Shown here: positions 23,170 through 34,278 of the stretch, in pieces | How positions within the stretch are numbered: position 1 is the first letter of the stretch | Layout of the letters: each line of letters starts with the position of its first letter | Assembly (NCBI RefSeq): GCF_003576645.1 | Contig: NC_044922.1 | Location: forward strand, 22,794,471-22,858,470 | Reading direction: 5' to 3' | Length of the DNA: 64,000 nt | From: Ipomoea triloba | Lineage: Eukaryota; Streptophyta; Magnoliopsida; Solanales; Convolvulaceae | Notes under the pieces: generated by a model | Seen by the model: only the letters and a program-made list of their open reading frames with translations | Database searches by the model: none | What the model was told of the DNA's origin: nothing | Translations under genes and position numbers: made by a program

Positions 23170-24101
23170 AGTAAAAACTTTCTGGAAGGCGATTAGTGAC
23201 ACGGTCAACGCTATTCTCTACTGACATATCCTCCCAGAAAAGTGCTGGAATGAAGCTACAAATTAAAAATGGATTTTTAAGATTGACAGAGAGAAGAATC
23301 TTTCTGATACGTGCCGGGGCACTTTTTGGTAAGTTCATATATCCCATTCTTTCTAGAGGCAAAACCAACAAATGCAAGACAAAGATTCCACTTTCAGCAT
23401 GATGTCTTCACTCTTGAAGTCATACCAAGAAAAGCCCAAGAGATTCCTCAGAGACACTTTCATGACTTTAACAATTTTTGGAGGAGGCTCCACTAGTTCA
23501 GTTCTGCCATCACTTGTTGGTTATTTTGGTTCCTTGCCAAAAACCCTTTGGTGGATCGGAGGCAATGATCCTTAGCTTGTTGAGATCAAGCTAAAATATA
23601 TGCAAAAGAAAACCATGTTTTTAAGGTAGAAGAATGTTGCAATTTAGTCTACCTCCATGCTGTTTTTTGTGAATCTCTCAGGCTATTCCCACCCATACCT
23701 ATGAACCACAAGATGGCGTTAGAGACAGATATTCTTCCCAGTGGCCACATAGTTAGTCCAAACACACAAATCTTGACATCATTTTATTCCATGGGGAGAA
23801 TGGAAGCAATATGGGATGAAGATTGCAGGGAGTTCAAGTATGAGAGGTGGCTTTCAGACAATGAAGGAAATTAATCAAGCACTAACCATCCTATAAGTTC
23901 CCCATTTTTAACGTTGGACCCCGGACTTGTATATGTAAAGAGATGTTTTTCAATAGTGGCAAAAATAGTTGGGGCTAGCATCATATTTCACTATCACTAC
24001 CAACTACTAGAACTTCATCCTCCTGTTTTTCAATCGGATTCGATACTCTTATTCTTGAAGTGAAGCATGGATTGAAGGTCAAGCTCAACAAATGTATTTG
24101 A
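23170..24101 (+). pseudogene. Cytochrome P450 (CYP96/CYP86-like) pseudogene
   Basis: Pieces of one intronless P450 are recognisable across three frames and in order. They are 'KTFWKAISDTVNAILY' then 'HILPEKCW' (about 23170-23250), 'ALFGKFIYPILSRGK' (about 23320), 'RFLRDTFMTLTI' followed by an altered I-helix 'FGGGSTSSV' (about 23440-23510), 'LVYLHAVFCESLRLFPPIP' containing the ExxR motif (about 23645-23700), 'SFYSMGRMEAIW' and the YERW block (about 23780-23850). The haem-binding stretch 'FNVGPRTCICKEM' still has its Cys but in a shifted frame (about 23905-23945). 'IIFHYHYQLLE' and the C-terminus 'VKHGLKVKLNK' close at a TGA at 24099-24101. CYP96 and CYP86 enzymes hydroxylate alkanes or fatty acids for cuticle lipids. 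This copy lacks the N-terminal third (membrane anchor included) and has several frameshifts and stops, so it cannot make an enzyme. Confidence 0.88.
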
Positions 24102-24177
24102 CATCATATCAAATAAGAATTATTATATATATAGAGAGAGATGAGAGTAGCTAAGTATTTTTATTATTATTATGAAT

Positions 24178-24900
24178 GTTGGTTTTGTGACTTCCAAAGG
24201 AGTCAGCCGACAAGCAACATTATTGAAAAAGTATAGTTTTGTCGAAAAATTGCTTACTCTCTCAACTCTAGTGTATACTCAAATTGCTTAACCCTTTTTA
24301 CAGAGTCTTCTCAAGCCTTTTATACATGCTAGAAAGAATGAAACGCTCAGCTTATCATTAATGTCATAAATGAAACTATAAATGCTTTAAATGCCTTAAT
24401 CATGGGAGTTCGTGCCGGTTTCCCTTTTCCTTCGCGTCAAACCGCCTTCCACAACAATTGATCTCATCATTGTCATTAACTTTGCAGTAATTACCCTCAT
24501 TACTCCCCTCATGCCGAGTGCTTGGATTACTCTTCTCATTGCCCTCTTCGGTCAGCTCCTTCCTTTACACGGTCAGTCCATCTCGACTCCTTGACGACCG
24601 ATTAACTAGGCCATCTGATTTGTTCTTCTATCTGACTAGTCTCGCTGACCATGCTGCTCACTCCGACTGTCTGATTGACTTAGTCACTCAGCTTTTTCTG
24701 GTAGACTGGTTAACCCTCTCATTTAACCCTATCATGTACTATTCATTTCTCCATGGATCACGATGTTTTTGCTGACTCCTTTACCCAGATGTGCAATTAT
24801 CTAAACTCTGAGCGCATGGACTATCTTAACCCCCCTTCGCTTTGGCCTACATTCCTTACTATTGCTTTAATCTAACTACATGATTTCGAAGCCTTTTGTG
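24178..24900. other. Uncharacterised element, start resembling LTR termini
   Basis: The sequence from 'tgttggttttgtgacttcc' onward resembles the motifs at 14773 and 15064 and leads into a pyrimidine-rich region and the 86-bp array. It may be one LTR-like element ending before 25650, but no matching end or target duplication was found. Confidence 0.3.
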
Positions 24901-25640
24901 GACTCCTTTTATAGGCCTCTAGCTAACCCTAACAACAGTACTTTTATCCCGACTCATTCTATAAGGAGGTGGGTTAACCGAGCACCAACTCCTTTTACAA
25001 GCATTTGATCAACCCTAACAACGGTACTTTTCTCTCGACTCCTTTTACAAGGAAGCGCAGTTGACCAAGTGCTGAATCCTTTTACAAGCCTTCGATCAAC
25101 CCAACACCAATGCATCTTTTGCCCACTCCTTTTACAAGGAGGCACGGTTGACTAAGCGTCGACTCCTTTCACAAGCCTTCAACTAACCCTAACAACAATG
25201 CTTTTCTCCTGACTCCTTTTACAAGGAAGAGTAGTTTGACCAAGCACCGACTCTTTTTACAGGCCTCCGATAAACCTTAACAACAATATTTTTCTCCCGA
25301 CTCCTTTTGTATGGAAGCGGTTGATCGAATGCTGACTTCTTTTACTAGCCTTTGATCATCCCAACACCAATGTAACTTCTGTCCACTTCTTTTACAAGGA
25401 TGTGCGGCTGACTAGCGCCTACTCATTTCACATGCCTCCGATCAACCCAACAACAACACATCTTTTGCCCACTCTTTTCACAAGGAGGCGCATTTGATTG
25501 AGAGCCGATTCCTTTCACAAGCCTCCAGCCAACCCTAACAATAGTACTTTTCTCCCGATTCTTTTTATAAGGAAACATAGTTTGACCAAACGTCAATTCC
25601 TTTTACAAGCCTCCGATCAAAGGCTTTTACAGCCAACCAA
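24900..25640. repeat. ~86-bp tandem array, about 8 degenerate copies
   Basis: The landmark 'cgactccttttacaagga' recurs at about 24952, 25038, 25125, 25212, 25299, 25386 and 25471. It alternates with 'acaagcctccgatcaaccc' and 'aacaacaatgcttttctcc'. Copies are 70-85% alike by eye. Open frames through it are not genes. Confidence 0.8.
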
Positions 25641-25644
25641 AGCC

Positions 25645-26740
25645 CCCGACCTTTCATCGTCCAAAATTACTAGACGGAATCTCTAACTTAATCCTCTTCT
25701 TTATTGCTTCTTCAGTCCATGTTGTCATTGTAGCAGATGTTCTTTTTATCCTCCTGCCTTTGAATTCCAAGCGGTCAAGGTATGTCAATTGTTTTTGAAA
25801 CAATAACAACATTAATCGGTATGAGTTTAATTTAATTGTATTAGTATATAGGATAATAAGAGAAATATTATAAAGATATATTCTAAATTATTACCATTAA
25901 GAAGAGTGCAGGACCAGTGAAATATACTTTAGGCTTCTTTTTCCATGCTTCAACTGAGGCAATCAAAGCCTTGAAAGTGTACTCACACCCGTTCTAGTCT
26001 CTTATTTTCGAGACATCAATTAGTGAGTATAGAATCTTGTAGGTTGCATTCCTGCTTTGGTTCCCCTTGATCAAGCTAGACACAAACAGGATAACAAAAT
26101 CCCTCTTAAACCAATCCCCACTGTCTCCCCTTTCAATCATGGCCGCTGGCTTTTTTTTTTTTGTTACCGGTGAACCCTTAGGTATCCCCTACCGTTGCCT
26201 CCATTGTGTCAAAAAGGTTTACATATTCTGCAAGTTTATTCTCCGAAGTAGCTTCAATGACAATGTTTTTTCCTTTGGGGATATCCATCGTGCTGTATAC
26301 ATCATTTAGAGATATCATCATTTTATCCCCATCCAACATTAATGAGCACCAGTAAACATCAAACTTCTCAACAAGGTATCTTGTTAACCTCTTATCTCAT
26401 TAAAAATCCGTCATTGTTAACATTGTGTCAAAACCAATGTCATGCGCTGTTTGTTGCTGTGCAGGTGATAGTGAAAATAGGAGTTCCCGAAAGCATTTCA
26501 ATGTCATCAATTTGTGTTTTTTGCGAAGTTGTTTTTGCTTTTTTGGTTTTTTTTGTTTGAATTTCTTGGGAGATTGTCCTTTGTTGCTTTGCGCTTGGGC
26601 GCACTTTTAGTCTTTTTCTGTACGTGCATCATGAGTAGCGGGTTCAGTAGGCAGCCTTGCTATTGCTGCTTGTGAATCCAGGATGGCTTTGGTTTTTTTA
26701 TTTTCTTGTTGCTGCTTTCTTCATTTTTTTTAAAGATCTT
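25645..26740 (-). pseudogene. Broken transposon-type ORF (MULE/Ulp1-associated style)
   Basis: Reading the minus strand from about 26740, a basic Lys-rich leader is followed by 'LSPAQQQTAHDIGFDTMLTM', 'DKRLTRYLVEKFDVYWCSLM', 'NDVYSTMDIPKGKNIVIEAT', 'DWFKRDFVILFVSSLIKG', 'YKILYSLIDVSK', 'CEYTFKALIASVEAWKKKP' and 'YFTGPALFLM'. After a likely intron (donor 'atg|gtaata' near 25897) come 'LTYLDRLEFKGRRIKRTSAT' and 'WTEEAIKKRIKLEIPSSNFG'. This order resembles the N-terminal region of the large plant transposon proteins that precede a Ulp1-like protease domain, known from MULE-type elements; the protease itself is not seen here. Several stops and shifts are present (for example at about 26160 and 26393). 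The identification is from memory of the family's style, without an alignment. Confidence 0.45.
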
Positions 26741-26814
26741 CCCTGCAAAAGCTCATAAAGCATCAATGATAAGCATAACCAGTTTAATTTCATAGAGTAT
26801 ACAATTTTCTTTGC

Positions 26815-27665
26815 TTAACATAATTAGTGTCCTTCTATACACCCTAAAGTTTCTTTTACAAAACACTGTAGTTTCTTTTTAAAAACACTATAGTTTTTTT
26901 TTTCTATTATACTATAGTTTCAAATGGAATTACAGACTAGAATATTTGATACCATATTGTCAGTTCCATTTAATAAACCCTGTAGTTTCTTTTCAAGAAC
27001 ACTACATTATCATTTCAATTACTCTATAGTTTCATTTTACATTATTAGGACTTATCGTGACACCACCTACTCACTTACATTTTATACGCCATACAGTTTC
27101 TTTTACAATACAATACAGTTTCCTTTTAAAAACACTATAGTTTCTTTTTGAATACATTACAATTTCAAATGGAATTACACATGAGAATATTTGACAACAC
27201 ATTGCAGTTTCATTATATAAACCCCTGTTGTTTCTTTTCAAAAACACTAAAGTATCATTTCCATTAATCTATAGTTTCATTTAACATTTTTAGGGCTTAT
27301 CATGACACCACCTAATTAGTTACATTTTATACACCTTACAGTTTCTTTTTAAATACATTACAATTTCTTTTTGGATATACTACAATTTCAAATGAAATTA
27401 CACATAAGAATATATGAGCCACATTATCAGTTTTATTCTATAAACCATTTAGTTTCTTTTCAAAAACACTACAGTATCATTTCAGTTACTATATAGTTTC
27501 ATTTAATAATTTTTAAGTCATAACGTGACACCACCTAATCGGTTACATTTTATACACCCTACATTTTCTTTTAACAAACACTACAGTTTCTTTGATCAAC
27601 ACAGGCAGTTACATGTGTTTTCACCCAGCCAGTTTGATTTTATAAACCATGTAGTTTCATTGTTT
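26815..27665. repeat. ~240-bp tandem repeat, about 3.5 copies
   Basis: The block 'tacattttatacaccctacag' plus 'tttctttt' recurs near 26838, 27084, 27329 and 27552, with the shared sequence 'gacaccacctaat' before it and 'caaatggaattacac' inside it. Within each copy a 'cactatagtttcttttt' submotif repeats. The submotif resembles the interior of the MITEs at 33155 and 47723. Confidence 0.75.
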
Positions 27666-27859
27666 GGAATGCTTAGTATCATTTTTAAGTATGGTACAAT
27701 TTGTTTGAGTGATACACATGTGATTTTTGTTCAGATTTGACAATAATATTATATATTTTGTAATATGCTTGTCACTGCATGTTTTAGGTGGGAAATATGA
27801 ACGCATGCGTTGCAATGGTTGTAAATAACCTATATCAAACTTCAGCTCATGCAAAATAG

Positions 27860-28078
27860 GTAAATAGGATTTTGCTTGACATATAACAATGGGTCTTACC
27901 TGTATTGAAGCTATGCTACTGCAATGGTGTTTGAAAGCGGAAGAATACAGCGAGGAAACTGATGAAAATGGTAGAGGAAGAACGTCGGTGAAAATGCTAG
28001 CTTTAGAGAAGATGGTAAGTTTTTCTTGCTTGGTTGAAAAGAAAATGGAGACAAACATTGCCTTTTTGGTTTTATATT
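27860..28078. other. Possible exon of unknown identity
   Basis: A less AT-rich patch contains open frames on both strands. On the minus strand an exon-like segment (about 28015 to 27900) ends in a good splice donor, 'acag|gtaaga'; on the plus strand a frame from an ATG at 27889 runs 63 codons. I recognise neither. Confidence 0.25.
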
Positions 28079-28176
28079 AATAAAAAAATATCAGAACACC
28101 AATGCATGTCGCGACCACGTCGATGGAGATAAACGGCCGCCATTTCATTTAATTAATGAAACGACAGCGTTTTAGG

Positions 28177-28434
28177 CAATCATTATTGCATGGACCATGG
28201 TCCAGATAGCTGTGTGGACCAAAAATAAAAAGTACATTATTTTTTTACTGAAAGTACATTATTTTTATATTGTAGGTACATTATTTTTGTACTGAAGGTA
28301 CATTATTTGATATATATACTATCAAATAATGTACCTACAGTACAAAAATAATGTACCTTCAGTATAAAAATAATGTACTTTTTATTTTTGGTCCACACAG
28401 CTGTGTGGACTATGGTCCATGCAATAATTTGCCT
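28177..28434. mobile_element. Near-perfect foldback MITE, 258 bp
   Basis: The two halves are reverse complements: the ends read 'attattgcatggaccatgg' and the arms run through 'ctgtgtggaccaaaaataaa' and repeated 'gtacattatttttgtactg' motifs to a small central loop near 28310. An exact 8-bp direct repeat GTTTTAGG flanks it (28169-28176 and 28435-28442). The palindromic GGACCATGGTCC near the end resembles GGACCGCGGTCC in the MITEs at 33155 and 47723. Confidence 0.85.
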
Positions 28435-28459
28435 GTTTTAGGACGATGGTCCACTGCAT

Positions 28460-28940
28460 AATTTGCCTGTTGAGAGAGGCCAACGCCCAGTTTTGTGAAC
28501 ATACTAATTTGATTGATGTTTTGTTTTTGGGCCATGGATCTAATATTAGGCTGTTGGGCCGAATTTCTTAATTGGGTGTAAATTAAATATAACTTCATAT
28601 ACTCTTGGGCTATTGTTAAGGATTCGGGCTTGGCTTGTGAAATGAAAATGGCCATTGGTCTATAATTTGAATTATTATTATATATATATATATAGTGATG
28701 TTCAATATAAATATTCAAATTATTGCTAACAAAATATACATTTTGTGTTGAATTTTTAAGAATAATTATTGATTCTATACCATTTTTTAGAACATGAATA
28801 TCAAATATGTTTTTTTTATTTAATATATATTTCATAATCAATTTAACAATTTTAATAAAATATCAAAATTACATCGAGTTGCATAAACCTCTCCTTAGTT
28901 AAATATTACATATTTTGAATTAATAATTGTATAATATATA
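28460..28940. other. AT-rich spacer, no gene recognised
   Basis: The 143-codon minus-strand frame (28410-28841) overlaps the MITE and an AT microsatellite (28678-28694) and carries no recognisable motif. Confidence 0.4.
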
Positions 28941-28954
28941 CTAATACAATTAAT

Positions 28955-29372
28955 TGTATTCATATCGTGCAACACACGGGTGACAGTAAACAACTTGAGG
29001 AATTTGTAAATTGGATCGCAACTATAGGCGATGGGATTGTGGGTGGTCAAAATGTTGAGGTAGAGATACAGAATGATATGTTATTACCATATAATGGAGA
29101 CCCAGTGTCCACCATAGTTGGAAGTACGTTCCCTATGTTCATGAGTTGCAATTCAGATTCTAACTTTGAAGGCTGAGTTATATTAACCCCAATGCTTGAT
29201 GTGGTTAATTCCATCAATGACTATAGGGGGGATTTGCATATTGGGGCAAGCAAAACATACTTCAGTTGTGAGAGTGTGTAAATTAGACTCAAACAGCGAT
29301 TTACTTGATAATGTATACACTCCTTAGTTCCTAAATGGTATAAGGGGGTCAGGTGTCCTCAACCATTACAGC
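28955..29372 (+). pseudogene. Helitron-type PIF1 helicase remnant
   Basis: The frame from about 28967 reads 'SKQLEEFVNWIATIGDGIVGG', then 'EIQNDMLLPYNGDPVSTIVG' and 'STFPMF', the segment between motifs of the PIF1-like helicase in plant Helitrons (family style: EFA.WLL.IGDG ... I..D.L......P...IV...YP). After an in-frame TGA (29174-29176) it continues 'VILTPMLDVVNSINDY' (family: AILAPTN..V..IND), then in a shifted frame 'DLLDNVYTP' and 'FLNGIRGSGV'. There are at least two stops and one frameshift and the ATPase core is absent, so it is dead. It lies head to head with the mL43-like exon. Confidence 0.8.
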
Positions 29373-29439
29373 CGTTTCAAATGTTTGATACAAAAAAGCT
29401 TCACCTTAAACAATAGGCAAAGTTTAAACTTATGCAAAC

Positions 29440-29519
29440 CTTAAACCCCTGCTACTGCCTCCCCAATCACAATAGCTCACTACCAGCTTCTGAAGTTGCA
29501 AAACACCTCTTAGTGCCAT
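29440..29519 (-). pseudogene. First exon of a mitochondrial ribosomal protein mL43-like gene
   Basis: From an ATG at 29519 the minus strand encodes 'MALRGVLQLQKLVVSYCDWG' and 'GSSRGLR', 26 codons plus 2 nt, then a splice donor 'AG|GTTTGC'. This is the highly conserved start of the plant mitochondrial L51/S25/CI-B8-domain protein mL43, a large-subunit mitoribosome component. No downstream exon (the rest of the L51/S25 fold) is present before the helicase remnant. Upstream (29520-30120) there may be part of the 5' region, including 'ttcaatgatcag' directly before the ATG, which could be a splice acceptor. It is inferred to be a captured or left-behind gene fragment, possibly picked up by the Helitron whose helicase is adjacent. 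A separate gene with a very long intron cannot be excluded, but the helicase sequence occupies the expected position. Confidence 0.65.
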
Positions 29520-29559
29520 CTGATCATTGAATTTACAGAGTTAGAGCCTATCAGTAAAT

Positions 29560-31700
29560 ATAACAGTTTTGACAATCGCAGATGACAAATAGTATATAAC
29601 TATATATGCAAAATAAATTTGCCCATATTTACACGTACTACAAATAAGATAGGAAGGTAGGAGGATATGACGAGGAAAATTGGAATATTCAATTTCAGCC
29701 AGTAAAAATCTTATAACAAACTCTAGTAAACTGGGTTCATTCCTAATTTACATGGTTTGATTGATTGTAACTGTTTACCACAATGCAGGAGCAATGTTTC
29801 AAACAATTTTTAAAAAATGAAAAGAAACAGAAAAAACAGCAAAATTTTGGCACCAAACTTTTGAAGCTTTTACTATAAAAATCATGCCGTCAAATACCAA
29901 TGAACTAGTGCTAATTTTATCACTTTTGGCCAAACAAGTAATATTGGTACTAACCAAAATAAAACAGCAAAAGAATCATAGAGAGTAACATACTTTAACT
30001 CTTTAAGCTCATAAACAAACAGAGCAAGAACAAGTCGCACCACATTTATTCCAGATCTAATTGGTGTATACATGCAACAACAATGCATAAAAATAATAAA
30101 TTGAAGAATGTGATTAGTGAAAAGAAACAGAACATGGAGTGAATCTTAATCAATAATTAGTAATTCCTAGAAGCTGGAAAAATTGAAACCAAATATTGAT
30201 TATTTAAGTATATCTAGTTAATGGTGTGAAATTGTATCTTCATTATTTAGTTAGTAAAATCGATTATGAGTGTGTGCATCATTAATTTTGTTGAAGAATA
30301 TCTTAATCAATGGGAGTGATCATTTGAAAAAAAAAAAATTCATTAAGATGCTCCACTAAATATTATGGACTTAATTATTAGATTCATATATCCCAAAATT
30401 GGATTGTATGTCAAACAATAAATCCAAAAGATTCCACAAGCTAAGTATTAATCTTGTATTTGTTCATATAAATTCATAAGTTCAAATTATTGAACATTTG
30501 GTTGTGCAACATATTTATGAAAATGTTGTAACAATATTAAGAAGTTTATTAGAACAAAAACATTTAACCTGTAGTGCATTGTTATTTAATAAATTCTTTA
30601 GCATTTAATAGAGTCTTGTAGTCTCTTCAAAATTGATCCTGGGATATTAAGTAAGACGCAAGACAATTTTGCGAGACATAAAAGTAAGACTCATAATGTT
30701 TAGTTCATTTAAAGTAGACTTTGAAGACATTTGGAAAGTTATGGTGTATGTTTAAAATTCCAAATTTATGGGCTTAGAATTTTGGTTTGTTGTCTAAGTT
30801 GTTGGAATATAATGCTTCTATGACTAAACTATCTTTTAGTTATTTTGATGAGTGGGAGTGACAAACATGTCAACTCCAAGCTTTTAGCCATTAGAGGTAC
30901 TGCTTAATTAAGTTAAGTTATAAACAAGTCATGGAATATAGTTAGCATTATGCTAACATTAAGAGATCTCTACTTAAGACATGCTTTTAAGTATCTTAGA
31001 GATCATACAGTGTACTCTCTTGTGCAATTTGGATGGTTTTCTCTTTTCAATTGCATGCTCTTATATATTTTATTTTGAGAAGCATCCCTTAAGGTACCAG
31101 GAATAAACGTTGGGCTTGTTCATAAAGGATTTAAGTTGAGGAATTAAAAATGCATGTGATGCATAGAAGATATTACTCTTTCTAATAGATCGGATGACAT
31201 ATTACTATGATTCATGTGTTTTGTTCTTTGATGAGAGTTGTGCTAGTACTTGCACCAAGTGAGCTTGTTAATTAGTCTAGTTGGACTGAATAACTAAAAG
31301 TAGTTGTTCTATTGGGCCTTGTGCCTAACATAAAGCCTGTATATTGATGGGATATATGATAGAATATATATTACCTTAAGTTATGGTACTCATGCTGCTA
31401 AGAATAATACCAGTACACCATCTACGATTCTGAGTCTATGTGTGAAACAAAACGGCTAATGTGTTTACAGTTCAAAAGGCAACACAAGAAGATCAATTAT
31501 GGTTGGAGATCTACACTGCTTCCGCTCCTGCTACTACGAGGTTAGGTTTCTTGTAGATTCTACTTTATATGGTTAGATCTAACAGGAGATCGACTTAAAG
31601 TACTAAAAGTAGCTAGAGCATTGGCCACCTAGTTCAGCTCACGATAGACATGAAACAGAGATGATGACCACGAAACTAATAAATCTTGAATACGAAGAAC
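29560..31700. other. Spacer with possible transcribed or LTR-like remnants
   Basis: No gene could be identified. 'agatcaattatggttggaga' near 31490 resembles 'ggatcaattatggctggaga' near 50918 in the copia element, so part of 30.8-31.6 kb may be an LTR or leader of a related retrotransposon. The minus-strand frame 29882-30088 has no recognisable motif. Confidence 0.35.
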
Positions 31701-31724
31701 GACGACATTTCAGATCAGCTAAGG

Positions 31725-32465
31725 AACTTGTGGCCCAACCTACATGACCAATTTGCTTGGCCAGTCATCCAACCTGCTTGACTAGTTCAGTTGACCGGTC
31801 GCCCGACCTACTGAATTGTCCACCGTACTAGCTACCCATCTTGCATGTCAAATCCACATGACAGGTCACCAAACTTGCATGACCAGTTCACCTGATTGGT
31901 CGACTAACCTACATGGTCAGTCTACCCAATCGGCCTCCCAACATGTATGACAAGTCCACCCGACTGGTCATTTGTCTTGCATGACCAATCCCCACAATTT
32001 TTTTTGAGAACAATCGAGTTCTCAAATTATAGATCCAATACTCCTCTCTGCCACAATTTTTTGAGAACGTTTGAATTCTCAAATTATCCATCCATACTCC
32101 TCTCTACCTCATTTTTTTGAGAACGTTTGAGTTCTGAAATTATCTATCACATATTCCTCTCAAAATTTTTAAAAACGTTTGATTTCTCAAATTATCCCTC
32201 CAATATTTCTCTCTATCAAAATTTTTGAGAACGTTTGAGTTCTCAAATTACCCATCCAGTGTTCCTCTCCGTCGAAATTTTTGAGAACGTCCAGGTTCTC
32301 AAATTATCCATTATGTACTCCATTAACCATCCAGTACTTCGTTAAACATCCAATACTCCATTAACTATCCAATACTGCATTAACCATCCAGTACTTCGTT
32401 AACCCTCTAGTACTCCATTAACCATCCAATACTCCTCTTCGTCAAGATTTTTGAATCCATCCAAT
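31725..32465. repeat. Three consecutive tandem arrays (~40, ~61 and ~21 bp units)
   Basis: At 31725-31985 a ~40-bp unit of the 'cttgcatgaccagttcaccc' type repeats in degenerate form. At 31990-32310 a ~61-bp unit with 'gagaacgtttgagttctcaa' occurs six times and itself contains a small palindrome (gagaac...gttctc). At 32315-32440 a ~21-bp unit 'ccattaaccatccagtactt' repeats six times. Such stacked arrays are common in plant LTRs. Confidence 0.8.
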
Positions 32466-32819
32466 AAGTAGAATTCTCTTTAATCACATTAAAAATTCTC
32501 TGTTAAAATATTAATATGTTTATACATAATTATTTTCAAAAAGACAAAATCTTTAATTAAGTGACCACTTAATGTCTTGTATCACCTAACGTCTCATTTT
32601 AATTACCAAGTGAATGTCTAGGTATTCAAATTTTAAACCCAAAAAAAAAAACAATAACTTAATGAATTGCAACTTTTTATTTAAAACGATATGTTTTTTT
32701 TTTTGTTTTTTTTTTTTTACTTAATGATTATACAATGTAAAAGAATTTATTAACAACTATATATCTATATTAATGAATATATACATAAATCAATGAGTAC
32801 AATCTTAGATAAAAAATGA

Positions 32820-33145
32820 AATGCACTCAGACGGATTCAGCGGAAGATGAAGATTTACTCGAGAGAAGTACGAAGACGACCAAGCGAAATGGTGAACCTG
32901 CTGAAGTTAATCTCCCATCTGAAGAATGAAGAATCGCCTTTGGCACCATACACAATCCGCATGTACATGTATTTCAAAACTATTTTATTCAATTCTTTAA
33001 CCCTTTTTGAAAAGTTAAATAATAATATAAATAGGACACTTATCGCCCACAGTTTCACTAACTTCTGGTTTTTAGCTTTGACATACCAACACCGACCGAC
33101 CGTTCAATTCATTAATAAAATGCTTTATTGTTATTTTAAAGGCGC
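32820..33145. other. Exon-like GC-richer patch, not identified
   Basis: Positions 32820-32960 have balanced composition, and both strands stay open (plus 32847-33200; minus 33058-32855). I recognise no family. It could be a captured gene fragment. Confidence 0.2.
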
Positions 33146-33154
33146 AACAATCAA

Positions 33155-33746
33155 CGCAAATTATATCGTGGACCGCGGTCTCAAAACGACGTCGTTTTGA
33201 TTAATAAAAACATTGTGGACCGCGGTCCCAAAACGACGTCGTTTTGATTAATGAAAACAAACGGATGAATTCGCGCCACTCACTTTCTTTTCATATATAC
33301 TGCAGTTACATTTCAACACAACTTCAGTTACATTTCAACACAACTGCAGTTACATTTTGATATAACTACAGTTTCATTCGCTAATATAAAAACACAAAAG
33401 TGAAACTGTTATTCAGTATCTGTTCATATACACTGCAGTTACATTTCAACACAACTACAGTTACATTTTCATATAACTACAGTTTCATTCGATAATATCA
33501 AACACAAATGTGAAACTGTTATTCAGTATCTTTTCATATGCACTGCAGTTACATTTCAACACAACTACAGTTACATTTTCATACTACAATTTCATTCGAT
33601 AATATCAAAACAAATGTAAGGCAGTATCTTTTGGAATTAACTGTAGTGTCAATTACGGGGCTCCGTCTCCCACTTACTAAAACGACGTCGTTTTGAGACC
33701 GTGGTCCACAATGCATTGTGGACCGCGGTCCACGATATAAGAACTG
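33155..33746. mobile_element. MULE-type MITE, 592 bp (copy 1)
   Basis: The termini are inverted: 'cgcaaattatatcgtggacc' on the left and 'cagttcttatatcgtggacc' read from the right, each followed by a GGACCGCGGTCC-like palindrome and 'aaaacgacgtcgtttt'. The flanks carry an exact 9-bp duplication, AACAATCAA (33146-33154 and 33747-33755). The interior is a ~110-bp tandem repeat of 'actgcagttacatttcaaca' motifs. A second copy in the opposite orientation is at 47723-48267. Confidence 0.9.
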
Positions 33747-33755
33747 AACAATCAA

Positions 33756-34249
33756 GGTACCAAAATTAAAAAATTTGAAGGAAAAGAAAATTAATTTTGA
33801 TACTCTAATTATCAGCAAATCCTATTTTTAGTCTTCAACTATTATTACGTTGCTATATTTATTTTTAACTTTTTTAAATTTTATCATATTTTATTCTTGA
33901 TATTTTGTAATTGCTACCATTAGTATTCTATTTAAATTTTTGTCATTTAATCTTTAACATAGAGGGTTAATATGTAAATTAATTATTCAAGTTTCTTATT
34001 CTAACATGTAACTTATGCTCCTGTATCGTAAAATATTTTAATTGAATGATAAATTTATGTATTAACTCATTTTATTAAACCTTAGAATTATAGAAAATTC
34101 TTATTGAGTACTAAATTTAAAAATATAAAAGTCAATGATGTTATATGATTTAAAATTAAAATAATATATATATTTTTGGTGAAACAACCTAGATCATTAT
34201 TGGACCTCGAGACAATTACTCGCGTAAGTTTTAATTAAATCTTCCAGCC
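33756..34249. other. AT-rich spacer, nothing recognised
   Basis: No gene or element signature was found. Confidence 0.5.
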
Positions 34250-34278
34250 CTACACTACTACACAGATGGCTTTTAACG

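Noticed and set aside
29882..30088. 68-codon minus-strand frame with 'TPIRSG' that vaguely recalls 14-3-3 'HPIRLG'
   Set aside because: The similarity does not extend beyond a few residues; no second 14-3-3 fragment is supported.
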